DNA of 64,000 nucleotides from Macrosoma leucophasiata (Eukaryota; Arthropoda; Insecta; Lepidoptera; Hedylidae): the NCBI GenBank assembly GCA_036365455.1, contig JAWQUS010000009.1, positions 3,626,001 to 3,690,000 of the forward strand, read 5' to 3'. Below, one piece after another: positions 55,801 through 64,000 of the stretch (the first letter of the stretch is position 1; every line of letters starts with the position of its first letter). The notes under the pieces are model-generated. The model was not told the DNA's origin, made no database searches, and saw only the letters and a list, made by a program, of their open reading frames with translations. A program made the translations under genes and the position numbers.

Positions 55801-58800
55801 CCCTTCGGGGATTACAGGCGTGAAGTTACGTATTGCAGAAAGATGGAAAAGACATAGAGGGACTTTATTATGGACAAGGACTACTGGATGATGATATCGA
55901 AGAAGTACACCTAGTGGATGAGGCAAAGATGGGACCAACTATATTGAGAAAAGAATTTGATAGAGCATTGAGAAATATACAAAACGGGAAAGCGACAGGA
56001 TGCGACCAAATTTACATACAGTTTTTAAAGTATGCTGTGTGTGAACCATTAATGAATGAAATATTTAACCTAAAAAAGACTATTTATGAAACAGGGGATA
56101 TACCGAAAGATTTCCAAATAAGTAGAAGTGATGTTGCCGAAAAAACGAAACACACTCAAGTGTGAGGAGCATCGAACGATTAGCCTCATTTCACAGGCAT
56201 CCAAAATATTGCTTAAAATAATCCAGCACAGAATAAAATCTCGGCTTAGGACGTTGGGGAGAGACATATCGGACATATGAGATTATGGGCGGTGCATTAT
56301 TCCACCGACAAGAGCATAGCTCTTAAATATAGAAGAAGAAGAGCTTCAGCGATGCAGGTCGAGAGCGTAGGCACAACCGCAGCAACAGATCTTTCTGCAG
56401 CTAAATCATAATAATCTCCCTATTAGCTATATTGGACATTAGAGTGTGCCTATCCTCTGGAGTTGTATCGCTGAAGCTTAACTACAAGTTAGTGGTCCCG
56501 GTAGTGGTTTGGTAGAACTTTCAGTGTGAAATCATGCATACTTCTTCATACCAATCACCGATATCGATATCTCTTTATCTGATCTATATATACCGATTTG
56601 GTCCAGGAAAGGTTTAAAAGGTAAGAAAATAAGAAGAAATTGAAGGGAAATAGTAAAAACCACAATTTCATTTTCCCGTACAAATAGTCCGCATCTATCA
56701 AACCTTTGACACATTATTTCATTCTGAGGCAATACGAAGTTTGCCGGAGTAAAAAATAAATATTACAATGTTTAAGGTAACAAAAGGATTTAAATTGATA
56801 AGGGTTGATGTTGAATTGGTCTTAAAAGCTTTCCAATTACCGTAGTGTAAGTCACCACTTTTTGGATATATTGTAATAGTGGTTAAGTATAATATATCCA
56901 TGAAAGATAGATTACAGATTTATATTTTTGTCTGCCAAAGAGAAAATATTCCACCATACGTTTTTTGTTATGTTTTAAAAGGTCTAGGCAGAGTCATCGA
57001 TGGAAGCTCTCAGGCTTGATTTTTTTCCGACAACTCCGACATTTATCGTTATATCCCAACCAATGTATACAAATCCTTTAAAAAATTATATACACAAACC
57101 TCCTTCAAAAATCACTATCTATTGGTAAAAACCGCATGACATTCCGCGTATGATGTTCCAGTAGTCTTTGAGTTTATCGCGAACAGACAGACAGATGCGG
57201 AGGGGGATTTTGTTTTATAATAAGTATAGTTTATGGCATTTCCTTAATGAAACTTAGATCACGGGGTCCGGGCACGGGATGGGGCGCGAGATGGCGCTGC
57301 GGTTCGCACGGCTCGGCGCCGCCGTCGTCTGCGTTGACATCAACCCCGCCGGCAACGACGAAACTTACAAAATGATACAAGAAGAGAAGGGCAAGGCTTA
57401 TAAATACCAGTAAGTTTACCTATATAATATATTTCATATAATCTGTGAATACATAATAATGTGATACAGCCTGATGACGGACAAACAGCGGAGTTTTAGT
57501 AACACTTTCGCTGACAATACGTGTTTCACGGTCTTTCGGCGGGGAATTGAAATATTGTGTTACGACAGTAAGTACATCGAAGGTCGGTCGTATTCCTTCT
57601 AATGGGCATTGGCAGAACGTCGTCAGACGACAATAAAAAAAAAGAAGTAATATCAAGAATAGTATCCACTGTCGTATTTTAACAATTTATCATTGCTTAC
57701 TGTCGTAACACGAATGTTATAGTGGTAGTTTAATATAAATGTGTGAATCGTTCAACTCGTAAATCGTTCGTACACAAGGGTGAGCCGTTTCTAATTTTTT
57801 GAACAATAATAGCAGTCGGTGCCAATTTTTGAACGTGCCCGACTCAGACTCGCACTTGGCCTGTCTTTGTTACTATGTATACATAATGGCATTTGTAGGT
57901 GCGACGTGACGGACCGCGCGGCGGTGATGGAGCTGGCGCAGCGCGTGCGGCGGGACGCGGGCACCGACGTCACCATCCTGGTGAACAACGCCGGCATCAT
58001 GCCGTGCAAGCCGCTGCTGGAGCAGACCGAGCAGCAGATACGGCTCATGAACGACATCAACGTCAACGCTCACATATGGGTAAGACCTTCACTATTTTTG
58101 ACATAAATAGTTTCGAAGTTAATAGGCCGTCCATCTATTCCTATTCTGTGATCTATTTCACCAAAGATCTAAGTTGAAGTTAGATTGACAATACACACGC
58201 TTTTTTATAAAAACTGCATCAACCATTGTAAGTGGGTGGAGCTTATCTTGACGCGAAAATATACACCAATTAGGTGCGAGGCAAACACACCTGACTTCAT
58301 CTGATTAGTGTTTGATCGCGCCACAAAACGTCACAAAAATGGCGTATTATCAGTTTGTACACGAGTATAGACATGATTATACTACAAAATCTAGATGTCC
58401 GTCGTTTTCCGTGTAAATGAGTTAGCTGGCAATACTCCTTGTTTTGACACGATATATTTCATAACGGACGACGTGATATCGTGTTTAACAAAAATTACAA
58501 AATTATGAATCACTGGCGATAAGTAATGCCACTGAGTGATTTATCGGATGTTACACCAAAACACTTAACAATTTGGCATTTTTAACAGTTTTTTTCTCAC
58601 TACGTTTGCGCTCGGCGGGCGAAAGCACAATGAATGTATGATTCTTGCCGCGCGAGCGAGAACGGTCACCTGACCGGCCGCGAGTCTAAACGAACGCTCA
58701 GCGACCGGTGCGTAATTGTCAATCCAACTTCATCTAATGTCTTTGTATTTCCACATTTATTCCATTGTCCTCTATCTCCAAAACCAATTCGCTTAGTTTT

Positions 58801-61800
58801 TTAAATTTAAAAATAGTAAAAAATAAAATTAAAAAATAATTTTGTCTTTGTACGTCGTATATTTAAAATAAACTATTATCGTATAATAAATGTCAATGCG
58901 CCAAACTCGAGGTTTTAATCATCCTGTTGGTCAAACCGGGTTCAGTTATTTTCTGCAACGGGAATGAATGTCTCGCATTAAAATTAAATTTTACCAACAC
59001 ACTCCCGCTTCGTCAGGTGAGTCGTTCTACACGGCTCAGCCGATAAAACGAGAGGTACTAACCGTGCCGGTTTCTAAGTCTACCACCGGCGGGATAGGGT
59101 TCTATACGGTACGTCCCGTTGCAGACGCTGCAGGCGTTCCTGCCGCCGATGATGGAGCGCAACCACGGGCACGTGGTGGCCATGTCGTCGATGGCGGGGC
59201 TGATGGGACTGCGCAACCTGGTGCCCTACTGCGGCTCCAAGTACGCCGTGCGAGGCATCATGCACGCGCTCGCCGTCGAGTTGCGCGATCACCCGCGCGC
59301 CCTCCACGGTGTCAGTTGTTTTTTTATGTAACGAAGATGGCAACCAGGCATGCGGTTCACATGGATGTTAAGTGATGACTGCAGCCTATAGACATCAACA
59401 CAAAAACCAAAGGTCTTTCAGTGCGGTGCCACCCCTGAGATCTTAGTTGTTGTCTCTGTGATATGCGAAAAACAATAGTGCTGAACACAATTTGGCCTCG
59501 TATTAGGTAATGCGGTGGTGTCGGTGGTGCCTACGCCCTGGCGTCTCTACACTACTACTCACTCGTCTACCCCATAGAAAAAGTAAATACTATACAACGT
59601 GTAACGTAATAAACGCACAACCCCAAAAGTAATATAGTTTGTTCATAATCGATAACTGAGTCGATTTCAAGCATCTTTAATATAGGTAATTTTTATCCCA
59701 AAATTGATTGCAATTAAATAAGTTAATAACTGCCTCGGTAGCCTAGTGGTAGCAGGCCACTACTACTACGCTGAGGTCCTGGGTTCGATTCCCGGGTAGG
59801 GGGTTATCAGAGATGATGGTGTTATCTCTGGTTCTATTGGGATTTTTCCATTTTCTGGAAATTTCCCAGTACCGTGAAGTTTGGTAATGTGCCCGGAGAT
59901 GTCAACAGGCTCGCCACCTGTTACATGGGCCAAAAACGTAACCGGCCAATCGTGGGTGTTTGCATGTATGCTTGAATGCATGCATTTACCTCTGCCTACC
60001 CCTTCGGGGATTACAGGCGTGAAGTTACGTTAAATAAGTTATGGTCAACTATCAGCTGAAAAGTCAACACAAAATAAAATGCTAGTCTCAACCAGTTCGG
60101 TAGAACTCGATGAGACATGCATTTCATTATGAATATGCAGTATGTAAGAAATAAAATAGTGAAAAAGAATCTCATTATTGAGTATATCAGAGTAAGTAGA
60201 GAAAGTAGATAATATGCGAGCGTAGACATAGAGCAACACGGGCCACCGGCCGCGGCGGACCGGAGCCGTAGCCATATGCAGACTCTCTGTCAAAGTACAA
60301 GCCCAAATGGGCCTATACCTGTCTGCTAGATGTTTAAATGTGTGCGTGAAATTGTTTCTGTATTTTGTTAAAGTCAAGGTGTGTGTTTCGTAGTAATAGA
60401 CGATTTTTGTAGTGAGTGCGTGTCGCACGCATTTCCCCTCGCAAAAAATGACAAACTGTTGTGCATCGGTAATAAACGCTATGGCTACTCCCCTCCGGTG
60501 TTGCTCTATGAGCGTAGAATCAGCGCTATGTTCATAAAAATTGAGCACAACTTATTTTTTAAATAAAAAATATTTAAAATACGATAAAATAAAATACGCT
60601 TACACTCACAGCCCCACAGTAGGTATTAACCTGTGTCGTGGGTGCCGTTGTACACATACAACACATACACAAACACCCAGACCCGAAACAAATATCTGTA
60701 GGCCATACAAACATTTGTCCCGGTGCGGGGATCGAACCCGCGACCCTTCGAATCAAACGGTCATCTCACACCGCTGGACTAACCGGGCCGTCAAAATTTA
60801 ATACCTTAACATCAATTTCAGTTAATGTATATTATGATTATAACTCAATTTTTATCTAGGGTGTTTGAGGGTGCGTATTATTCCCGTTTCACGTTGTATA
60901 CATACGTCTTCATACTATGGTGTGTAAATATAAAGTACCACGATCTCCGTATTGAGAGTGTCCATGAAAACTCGAAAAAGTGGCGGGGTCTAAGATACAT
61001 TTTTATAATATGTATTAAATTTTTTTCAGACTTCACTATACGTAAATTATATCACTCTGACGTTTTATCACAGTTGGTTATTGGTTTGATTTAATAATTA
61101 ATTAAGTATTTGGGACAACACAAATATTTGAATATTTCATCGACTACTTTAGTCTTGAAAAAGGTCGTGCGAAGAATTTAAATTTGAAGTCGGCACACTT
61201 CGCTCATCCGGCAGTTCATGAAAAGTATGCATTATATGTATATGTTGATAAAGTGAGTCAGCACCCGAACCCTACTCGAGAGATCGGCCGCTATTTACAA
61301 TCCTTTTGATCGCGCCTAAAGATCTAAAAGATCTCAACGATGAGAACACCACGTTGACCATCGCCGCGTTGAACAACTCTCTACTAACACCCGACCTATG
61401 CGCCGCGCCCGCCTCCATCTCCTCTATTGCACGACCCGCGTTTTGTTATTCCAGTTGGTGCAAGATTCGGTCCAGTTATACCGAAACTTGCACCGCCCCA
61501 TATTGCATAATAAAATTATGTCTTATGTGGTCCACCCCTAACGATTGGACCCATAGGGGTCTCCAGGCAATTGTATAAATATTATTTAGGCTGCCCTTTG
61601 CGCTCGCCGATTGCCCGGTGAAGTAGACTAGTGCCGTCTCGAGACGACACCTATATGAGTCCTGTCAATAAAAAACACTAAGTTTAGTAATGTGCCCGAT
61701 GAATGTCAATATTCGGTATCAAGAAATGTAGTAAGCCAATCGTGGATGTTTGCATACATCCATGGTACGAATGGGTGTCATTCTTTTCACGCATATAATA

Positions 61801-62955
61801 CGACACACTATCATAACATTTTTTTAAAAGAAATCCGTCGTTTTGTACTTTCTTATATGTAGTGAAGATTAAAGATAGGTACTTCTTCTTTTCAGATAAA
61901 ATTGACAACAGTTTTCCCATATATGGTGAATACTGGATTTTGTCGAAATCCTAGAATCCGCTTCCAGGATTCAATGAAGATGGTGGATCCTGCAGACGCC
62001 GCAGACATGATTGTTAACGCCGTGCGGAGAAACATCAAGGAGATTTCTCTGCCGAAGGATCTTTACTACATGAATAGAGTAAGTTACTTGGGATTATTTC
62101 CAATGTATGGCCCTGTGATTTCTGTATCACAGCACAGTCAAGAAATGTTGAGCTTCAGGAGTGACCACTCCGTTGTCACTGTCAAAATAACCGTTACGGG
62201 ACATCTGTCACTGGACACACGTCATTTGTTTTCGTAGGTACTTTAAGGTACGCCGGTCCGCGGTATCTTTGTAAGCTTATTCTCAAGATTTCTCATCCAA
62301 ATTACGTACATGATTTATAGGTATGTCTCAGGCAGATTGTATAAAACCACCGTATTACATTACGGCGAGCCATTTCCAAACACAGGGCCGAATTGTCATT
62401 GCGATACGTTGCAATGTAAGCACAAAAAAAGTGTTTATTTATGAAACACATCAGAAACCTCTAAAATTTTTCATTGTTTCTCTACTATATTATGCATGTA
62501 ATAAGCATATTTATTATAAACCGTTCTCTTCAATCACTCCATATTCTAAAAAATCGCATCCAAACCCGTTGCGTATTTTTAAAGATCGAAGCGTAGGTAC
62601 CTAATATGTACCTAGGTACTATGAAGTGATTGGCAAATACAGTTTATTATTTTCTCAGATTTTAATGAAATTCGCAACGTATTCCGCTTATATCTGTTTT
62701 GAATAGAAATGCCTTTATACGTCGGGTAGTTATTAAGTATTTTCACGTGTTAAAAATTTAATGCTCTAAGGCACTAACTTGTACTTTGTAAATATAATTG
62801 AATAAACTTTTATTTTCAGTTTGTATACCAGCCATTGCCGTTCTCAGCGGCATCCGTATGGGACGACTTCTTCGATACTGGTTGCGACCCACAGGACTGA
62901 TTGAATCGACCAATTTGTAAATTTGTATTAAAATAAAAAATATTTTACATGTAAT
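49823..62955 (+). CDS. SDR16C-type short-chain dehydrogenase (retinol dehydrogenase / 17-beta-HSD11-13-like), 7 exons, 311 aa
   Basis: Exons: 49,823-49,862; 53,068-53,218; 57,258-57,409; 57,899-58,079; 59,125-59,310; 61,896-62,078; 62,820-62,900 plus 3'UTR. All introns are GT-AG with matching phases. The product is an NAD(P)-dependent oxidoreductase, probably ER or lipid-droplet anchored, acting on retinoid, steroid or other lipid alcohols. An N-terminal hydrophobic helix spans about residues 5-22. The Rossmann motif TGSGHGMG is at 53-60, NNAG at 131-134, and catalytic Asn158, Ser184, Tyr197 and Lys201 (YCGSK) are present. The C-terminus ends DTGCDPQD. Its length of 311 matches the family's usual 300-330. 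The poly(A) signal AATAAA is at 62,932-62,937. The exact substrate cannot be read from sequence. Confidence 0.88.
49861..49862 (+). CDS. SDR exon 1 coding part: first two bases of the start codon
   Basis: Exon 1 is a 38-base leader ending ...GTGAGCC followed by AT, then donor GTAAGT. Joining to the G that begins exon 2 produces ATG in the same frame as the whole SDR protein. In unspliced RNA the same position reads ATG TAA, a start followed by stop. Confidence 0.7.
50936..51337 (+). pseudogene. Jockey/CR1-group LINE RT 3' part, left piece (intron 1)
   Basis: The frame encodes the region downstream of the RT active site: FGIFVNPTKCQAIVIGSS, VKDLGLHVDSTLTWKKQV and LVQSLILPIIDYTD. It is interrupted by a family A insertion and continues at about 51,490. 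Located inside the SDR gene's first intron. Confidence 0.75.
51338..51489 (-). repeat. Family A retroposon nested in a LINE
   Basis: Minus-strand, 5'-truncated copy starting with a 12-base poly(T) run. It splits the LINE frame between LPIIDYTD and TDVCSLDIS. ATTATACAGAT and ATTACAGAT at the two junctions resemble a target duplication. Confidence 0.75.
51490..51870 (+). pseudogene. Jockey/CR1-group LINE ORF2 C-terminus, right piece
   Basis: Continues the LINE: LNKLDRLLNNCIRFIFGLP, YRAKLEWLPIRQRR, then LWNTLPLDICKSPS after a frame shift near 51,830. It ends the element. A downstream open frame to 52,079 with no recognised homology may be a different TE. Confidence 0.72.
52574..52648. repeat. 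26-bp-arm hairpin
   Basis: 52,574-52,599 and 52,623-52,648 are exact reverse complements with a 23-base spacer (core GCCTGCAGCTTACTCCACCA). It lies at the junction of a dispersed repeat at 52,500-52,600 and an inverted one at 52,630-52,855. Confidence 0.88.
52967..53010. repeat. 18-bp-arm hairpin in a SINE E remnant
   Basis: GAATCCGCGATCCTTTGA (52,967-52,984) is the exact reverse complement of 52,993-53,010, with an 8-base loop. The right arm plus the following GTCCCCG resembles the B-box region of SINE E. Confidence 0.85.
53011..53056 (+). repeat. SINE E 3' tail abutting the exon 2 acceptor
   Basis: GGGCTGTGAGTGTAACCGTA at 53,031-53,050 and the following T-rich bases match the end of SINE E (60,588-60,790, minus). 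The tail reaches to within about 11-15 bases of the AG acceptor at 53,066-53,067. Confidence 0.6.
53068..53218 (+). CDS. SDR exon 2 (start codon G plus residues 2-51)
   Basis: Acceptor ...ACATATTAACAG and donor GTAAGTGAAG. The first base completes ATG. The frame then begins DDNITLALYLVRVALEF (membrane anchor) and ends EPKDVTGELVL, the conserved lead-in to the cofactor-binding strand that continues ITGSGHGMG in exon 3. The local ATG at 53,071 is in another frame and hits a stop after two codons. Confidence 0.85.
53266..53508 (-). mobile_element. Helitron-like element ('GACCCGG' family), tandem unit 1
   Basis: In minus orientation it runs from TCTATATATATATA to GGGTCTGCTAG before T. Head-to-tail with the next unit in SDR intron 2. 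Confidence 0.55.
53513..53773 (-). mobile_element. Helitron-like element ('GACCCGG' family), tandem unit 2
   Basis: In minus orientation it ends GCCGGGTCAGCTAG before T, four bases from the start of unit 1. Tandem head-to-tail arrangement is common for rolling-circle elements. Confidence 0.55.
53928..54213 (+). repeat. SINE C, near-complete copy (SDR intron 2)
   Basis: A box TAGCCTAGTGG and B box GGTTCGATTCCCGG are present with a shortened head, then ATGTGCCCGGAGATGTCAAC. The tail CTCTGCTTACCCCTTCGGGG is followed by GATGAAGTTG in place of the usual end. Confidence 0.8.
54230..56240 (+). pseudogene. RTE-group LINE, 5' part with endonuclease, decayed 3' (SDR intron 2)
   Basis: A leader of about 430 bases is followed by an APE-type endonuclease in 54,667-55,431: LTWNVRTMLPPG, DIVGLSGVRWGG, QVYMPTSSHPDEE and VMGDFNATVWEG, ending in a premature shift near 55,340. 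Further pieces to 56,240 (GKATGCDQIYIQFLKY, a pre-RT linker) carry stops. The RT core is absent. A SINE C tail is inserted at 55,760-55,833. Similar proteins are often misannotated as craniofacial development protein 2. Confidence 0.8.
55760..55833 (+). repeat. SINE C tail-only insertion with 20-bp target duplication
   Basis: Only the last 74 bases of SINE C, from TATGCATGTATGCTTGAATG to GAAGTTACGTAT. The 20 bases TGCAGAAAGATGGAAAAGAC occur exactly at 55,740-55,759 and 55,834-55,853. Confidence 0.88.
56570..56745 (+). mobile_element. Helitron-like element ('GACCCGG' family), internally deleted
   Basis: Contains the 3' half of the family (AATACGAAGTTTGCCGG) but the CTAG end is lost and about 60 internal bases are missing. 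Confidence 0.5.
57258..57409 (+). CDS. SDR exon 3 (residues 52-101)
   Basis: After acceptor CTTAG, the frame starts ITGSGHGMGREMALRFA (glycine-rich cofactor loop) and runs through VVCVDINPAGN, whose Asp after the second strand suggests preference for NAD(H). It ends in a split codon (CA) before GTAAGT. GC-rich compared with the flanking introns. Confidence 0.9.
57899..58079 (+). CDS. SDR exon 4 (residues 102-162)
   Basis: The first base completes Gln102. It continues CDVTDRAAVMELAQRV and ILVNNAGIMPCKPL (NNAG, residues 131-134), ending INVNAHIW with the catalytic helix Asn158. Donor GTAAGA. Phase 0 at the end. Confidence 0.9.
59125..59310 (+). CDS. SDR exon 5 (residues 163-224), catalytic Ser-Tyr-Lys
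   Basis: Acceptor CGTTGCAG. Encodes TLQAFLPPMMERNHG, VVAMSSMAGLMG (Ser184) and LVPYCGSKYAVRG (Tyr197, Lys201), ending ALHG. Only the cut before GTCAGT (59,311) keeps the frame into exon 6 (IKLTTVFPYMV). A family A element begins about 8 bases into the intron. Confidence 0.9.
59319..59560 (-). repeat. Family A retroposon just inside SDR intron 5
   Basis: Minus orientation, poly(T)/TTTATGTAACGAAG start, running to the GCCTACGCCCTGG block. Begins about 8 bases after the exon 5 donor. Confidence 0.75.
59727..60031 (+). repeat. SINE C, complete reference copy (SDR intron 5)
   Basis: A box TAGCCTAGTGG and B box GGTTCGATTCC at tRNA spacing, a body with TTATCTCTGGTTCTATTGGG and AGATGTCAACAGGCTCGCC, and a tail CTCTGCCTACCCCTTCGGGG then GGCGTGAAGTTACGTT. 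About 305 bases. The head is tRNA-like but its acceptor ends do not pair. Confidence 0.85.
60588..60790 (-). repeat. SINE E (tRNA-derived)
   Basis: On the minus strand a tRNA-like head of about 72 bases: TTAGTCCAGCGG (A box), GGTTCGATCCCCGC (B box) and partly paired ends CCCGGT/ACCGGG. It is followed by TGTATGGCCTACAGATATTT and GGGCTGTGAGTGTAAGCG. The conserved body shows this is a SINE, not a tRNA gene. Confidence 0.78.
60791..61292. other. SDR intron 5, no further feature
   Basis: AT-rich intronic sequence. No exon or recognised repeat. Confidence 0.4.
61293..61675 (+). repeat. Family B repeat, sense copy (SDR intron 5)
   Basis: The + strand carries TTGCACCGCCCCATATTGCA, then CGCTCGCCGATTGCCCGGTG and GACTAGTGCCGTCTCGAGAC, with an A-rich end. 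The longest family B copy; upstream sequence (AGATCTAAAAGATCTCAACG) extends the unit beyond the others. An open 90-codon frame here is not conserved in other copies. Confidence 0.65.
61896..62078 (+). CDS. SDR exon 6 (residues 225-285)
   Basis: Acceptor CTTCTTTTCAG. Encodes IKLTTVFPYMVNTGFC (the P-x-x-V-N-T segment after the catalytic helix), then MVDPADAADMIVNAV, ending KDLYYMNR. Donor GTAAGT, phase 0 at both ends. Confidence 0.9.
62820..62955 (+). CDS. SDR exon 7 (residues 286-311) and 3'UTR
   Basis: Acceptor TATTTTCAG. Encodes FVYQPLPFSAASVWDDFF and stops TGA at 62,898-62,900. AATAAA at 62,932-62,937 marks the likely end about 20 bases later. Confidence 0.9.
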
Positions 62956-63205
62956 ATTTAATAGCTTTATTACACTACACCGAATCTAAATACTTTTAAC
63001 CCATTGAGTGCCAATACGTAATATTGCGTAGGTAGTAAATAATGTCGGAAGCCAACTACGAAATCTTACGTAGCACTTCCATAGGGCATAAATGGTAATC
63101 TCTGTTATTTGGCACCTTGTATTGAATATTTTTATGTTCTTTGGCCTCCTAAATAAAACGAGGAAAAGAAAAGTTGTAAGTTCCGACACCTAGGTAGTTA
63201 TTATA

Positions 63206-63556
63206 TCTACACTAATATTATAAAGGGGAAAACTTTGTTTGTTTGGTTGTATTGAATAGGCTCAAAAACTACCAGACCGATTTTAAAAATTCTTTCACTA
63301 TTAGAAAGCTACATTATCCACGGGTTATGTTACCCGTATATTTTATTTTGGCAAAAATAGGGTTCTGTAAGATATTTGGGTTTTTCGGACACAAGGTGTA
63401 AAATATCAACCAGAAAAGTTACTTATTTTGCGTATGCTACCTAAACTATAAAAGATATCGGAGAAGGCTTTAGGCTATATCTATAATCATCACGCTAAGA
63501 CGAATAGGAGAAGGTAGGTAACATTGCACCCGCACGAAGCCGGGGCGGGCCGCTAG
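63206..63556 (+). mobile_element. Lep1-like non-autonomous Helitron (351 bp)
   Basis: Begins TCTACACTAATATTATAAAG after an A and ends ACGAAGCCGGGGCGGGCCGC with CTAG before T. Both termini resemble the Lep1 Helitron family of Lepidoptera as I recall it. No coding frame. Lies about 250 bases past the SDR poly(A) site. Confidence 0.72.
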
Positions 63557-64000
63557 TCCGTTATATAGATGAAGCATAAACATAGAAAAATTGAAATAAA
63601 ACTATTTTTAGATATTTATCTCGCGTATATTAAACTAAAATGATTAAAAAAAAATGGTTTTCTTTAAATTAGTGTAGCTCGCGAAAACCTAAGAACATAA
63701 TAATATCTATCAAAATAGACGAAAGTAAAAATATGGTAGCTACATTACATATTCACATTTTATGCATTTGGTCAACTTTGAGTGTGCAATAGTGGAGGTT
63801 TTTTGAGTCCAGACGATTATTAAAAATCGCCCCGCCTGGTCGCCCGAACCCCGAGACGAGCCGAAAACGCACGAAGCTGACAGAAGTGCGTCTTTACACT
63901 CTGGTACTTGCGCTCACGTTCCCGACTCTGTTCATAACGGGTTTTCAATGCCTACACATTATATGAGAAGCCACCATTTCGGCACATTTCGGGAACTGTT
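63557..64000. other. Intergenic, no gene seen
   Basis: The last about 200 bases are GC-richer (CGCCCGAACCCCGAGACGAG) and could precede a gene beyond the window. No exon or promoter motif can be supported. Confidence 0.35.

Noticed and set aside
57791..58177. Alternative frames across SDR exon 4
   Set aside because: The GC-rich exon keeps several frames open. Only the frame with CDVTD and NNAG joins the neighbouring exons.
59728..59800. Possible tRNA gene at the SINE C head
   Set aside because: The acceptor stem does not pair, and the same head plus body recurs at 53,928.
60718..60790. Possible tRNA gene (A and B boxes, paired ends)
   Set aside because: Followed by a conserved SINE body found elsewhere, with imperfect arms and no terminator. 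Treated as the SINE E head.
1..64000. CRISPR arrays, bacterial operons, rRNA genes or viral integrations
   Set aside because: None seen. Repeats lack regular spacers, and gene structure and transposons are those of an insect nuclear genome.

Overview
The window looks like an AT-rich insect nuclear genome, most probably a moth or butterfly. The evidence is the mix of repeats: lepidopteran-type Jockey, R1 and RTE-like LINEs, tRNA-derived SINEs, Helitron-type repeats ending in CTAG, mariners, a BEL/Pao element and an R4/Dong-like LINE. It also has short GC-rich exons separated by repeat-filled introns. The species call is inference. No organelle, bacterial operon, CRISPR array or rRNA gene was seen.

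Host genes. One host gene can be assembled with confidence: a short-chain dehydrogenase/reductase of the SDR16C type (retinol dehydrogenase / 17-beta-HSD11-13-like). It lies on the + strand from a TATA/Inr promoter near 49.8 kb to a poly(A) signal at 62.93 kb. It has seven exons with consistent phases and encodes 311 aa. Its initiator ATG is assembled by splicing (AT in exon 1, G in exon 2). A second, unidentified minus-strand gene is suggested by a 5'UTR exon at 42.29-42.39 kb and a start-codon exon at 38.50-38.57 kb. Two further candidate first exons lie at 17.1 kb (+) and 17.8 kb (-).

Layout. 0-4.8 kb: truncated R4-like LINE copies at TTA repeats, then nested short repeats. 4.8-10.7 kb: complete BEL/Pao retrotransposon with identical 122-bp LTRs. 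11-14 kb: RTE-like LINE fragment, then a mariner inserted in a LINE tail. 14-20 kb: MITE, Helitron and TTA-flanked repeats, with the two candidate exons. 20-24 kb: Jockey fragments, a long perfect fold-back and a short Helitron. 24.5-28.6 kb: apparently full-length R4/Dong-like LINE, with a TTA-flanked non-autonomous element next to it. 29.4-30.9 kb: decayed RTE-like LINE. 31-49 kb: mostly short interspersed repeats, a broken mariner, a 15-bp minisatellite and a truncated LINE. 49.8-62.96 kb: the SDR gene, with introns full of LINE, SINE and Helitron insertions. 63.2-63.56 kb: a Lep1-like Helitron.

Repeat names used here are local. Family A is a retroposon of about 280 bp ending in CATAAAA. 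Family B is a repeat of about 260-390 bp with a poly(A) tail. SINE C, D and E are tRNA-derived SINEs with recognisable A and B boxes. All coordinates were read by eye; repeat boundaries are good to a few bases where target duplications or terminal motifs exist, and otherwise to about 10-30 bases.
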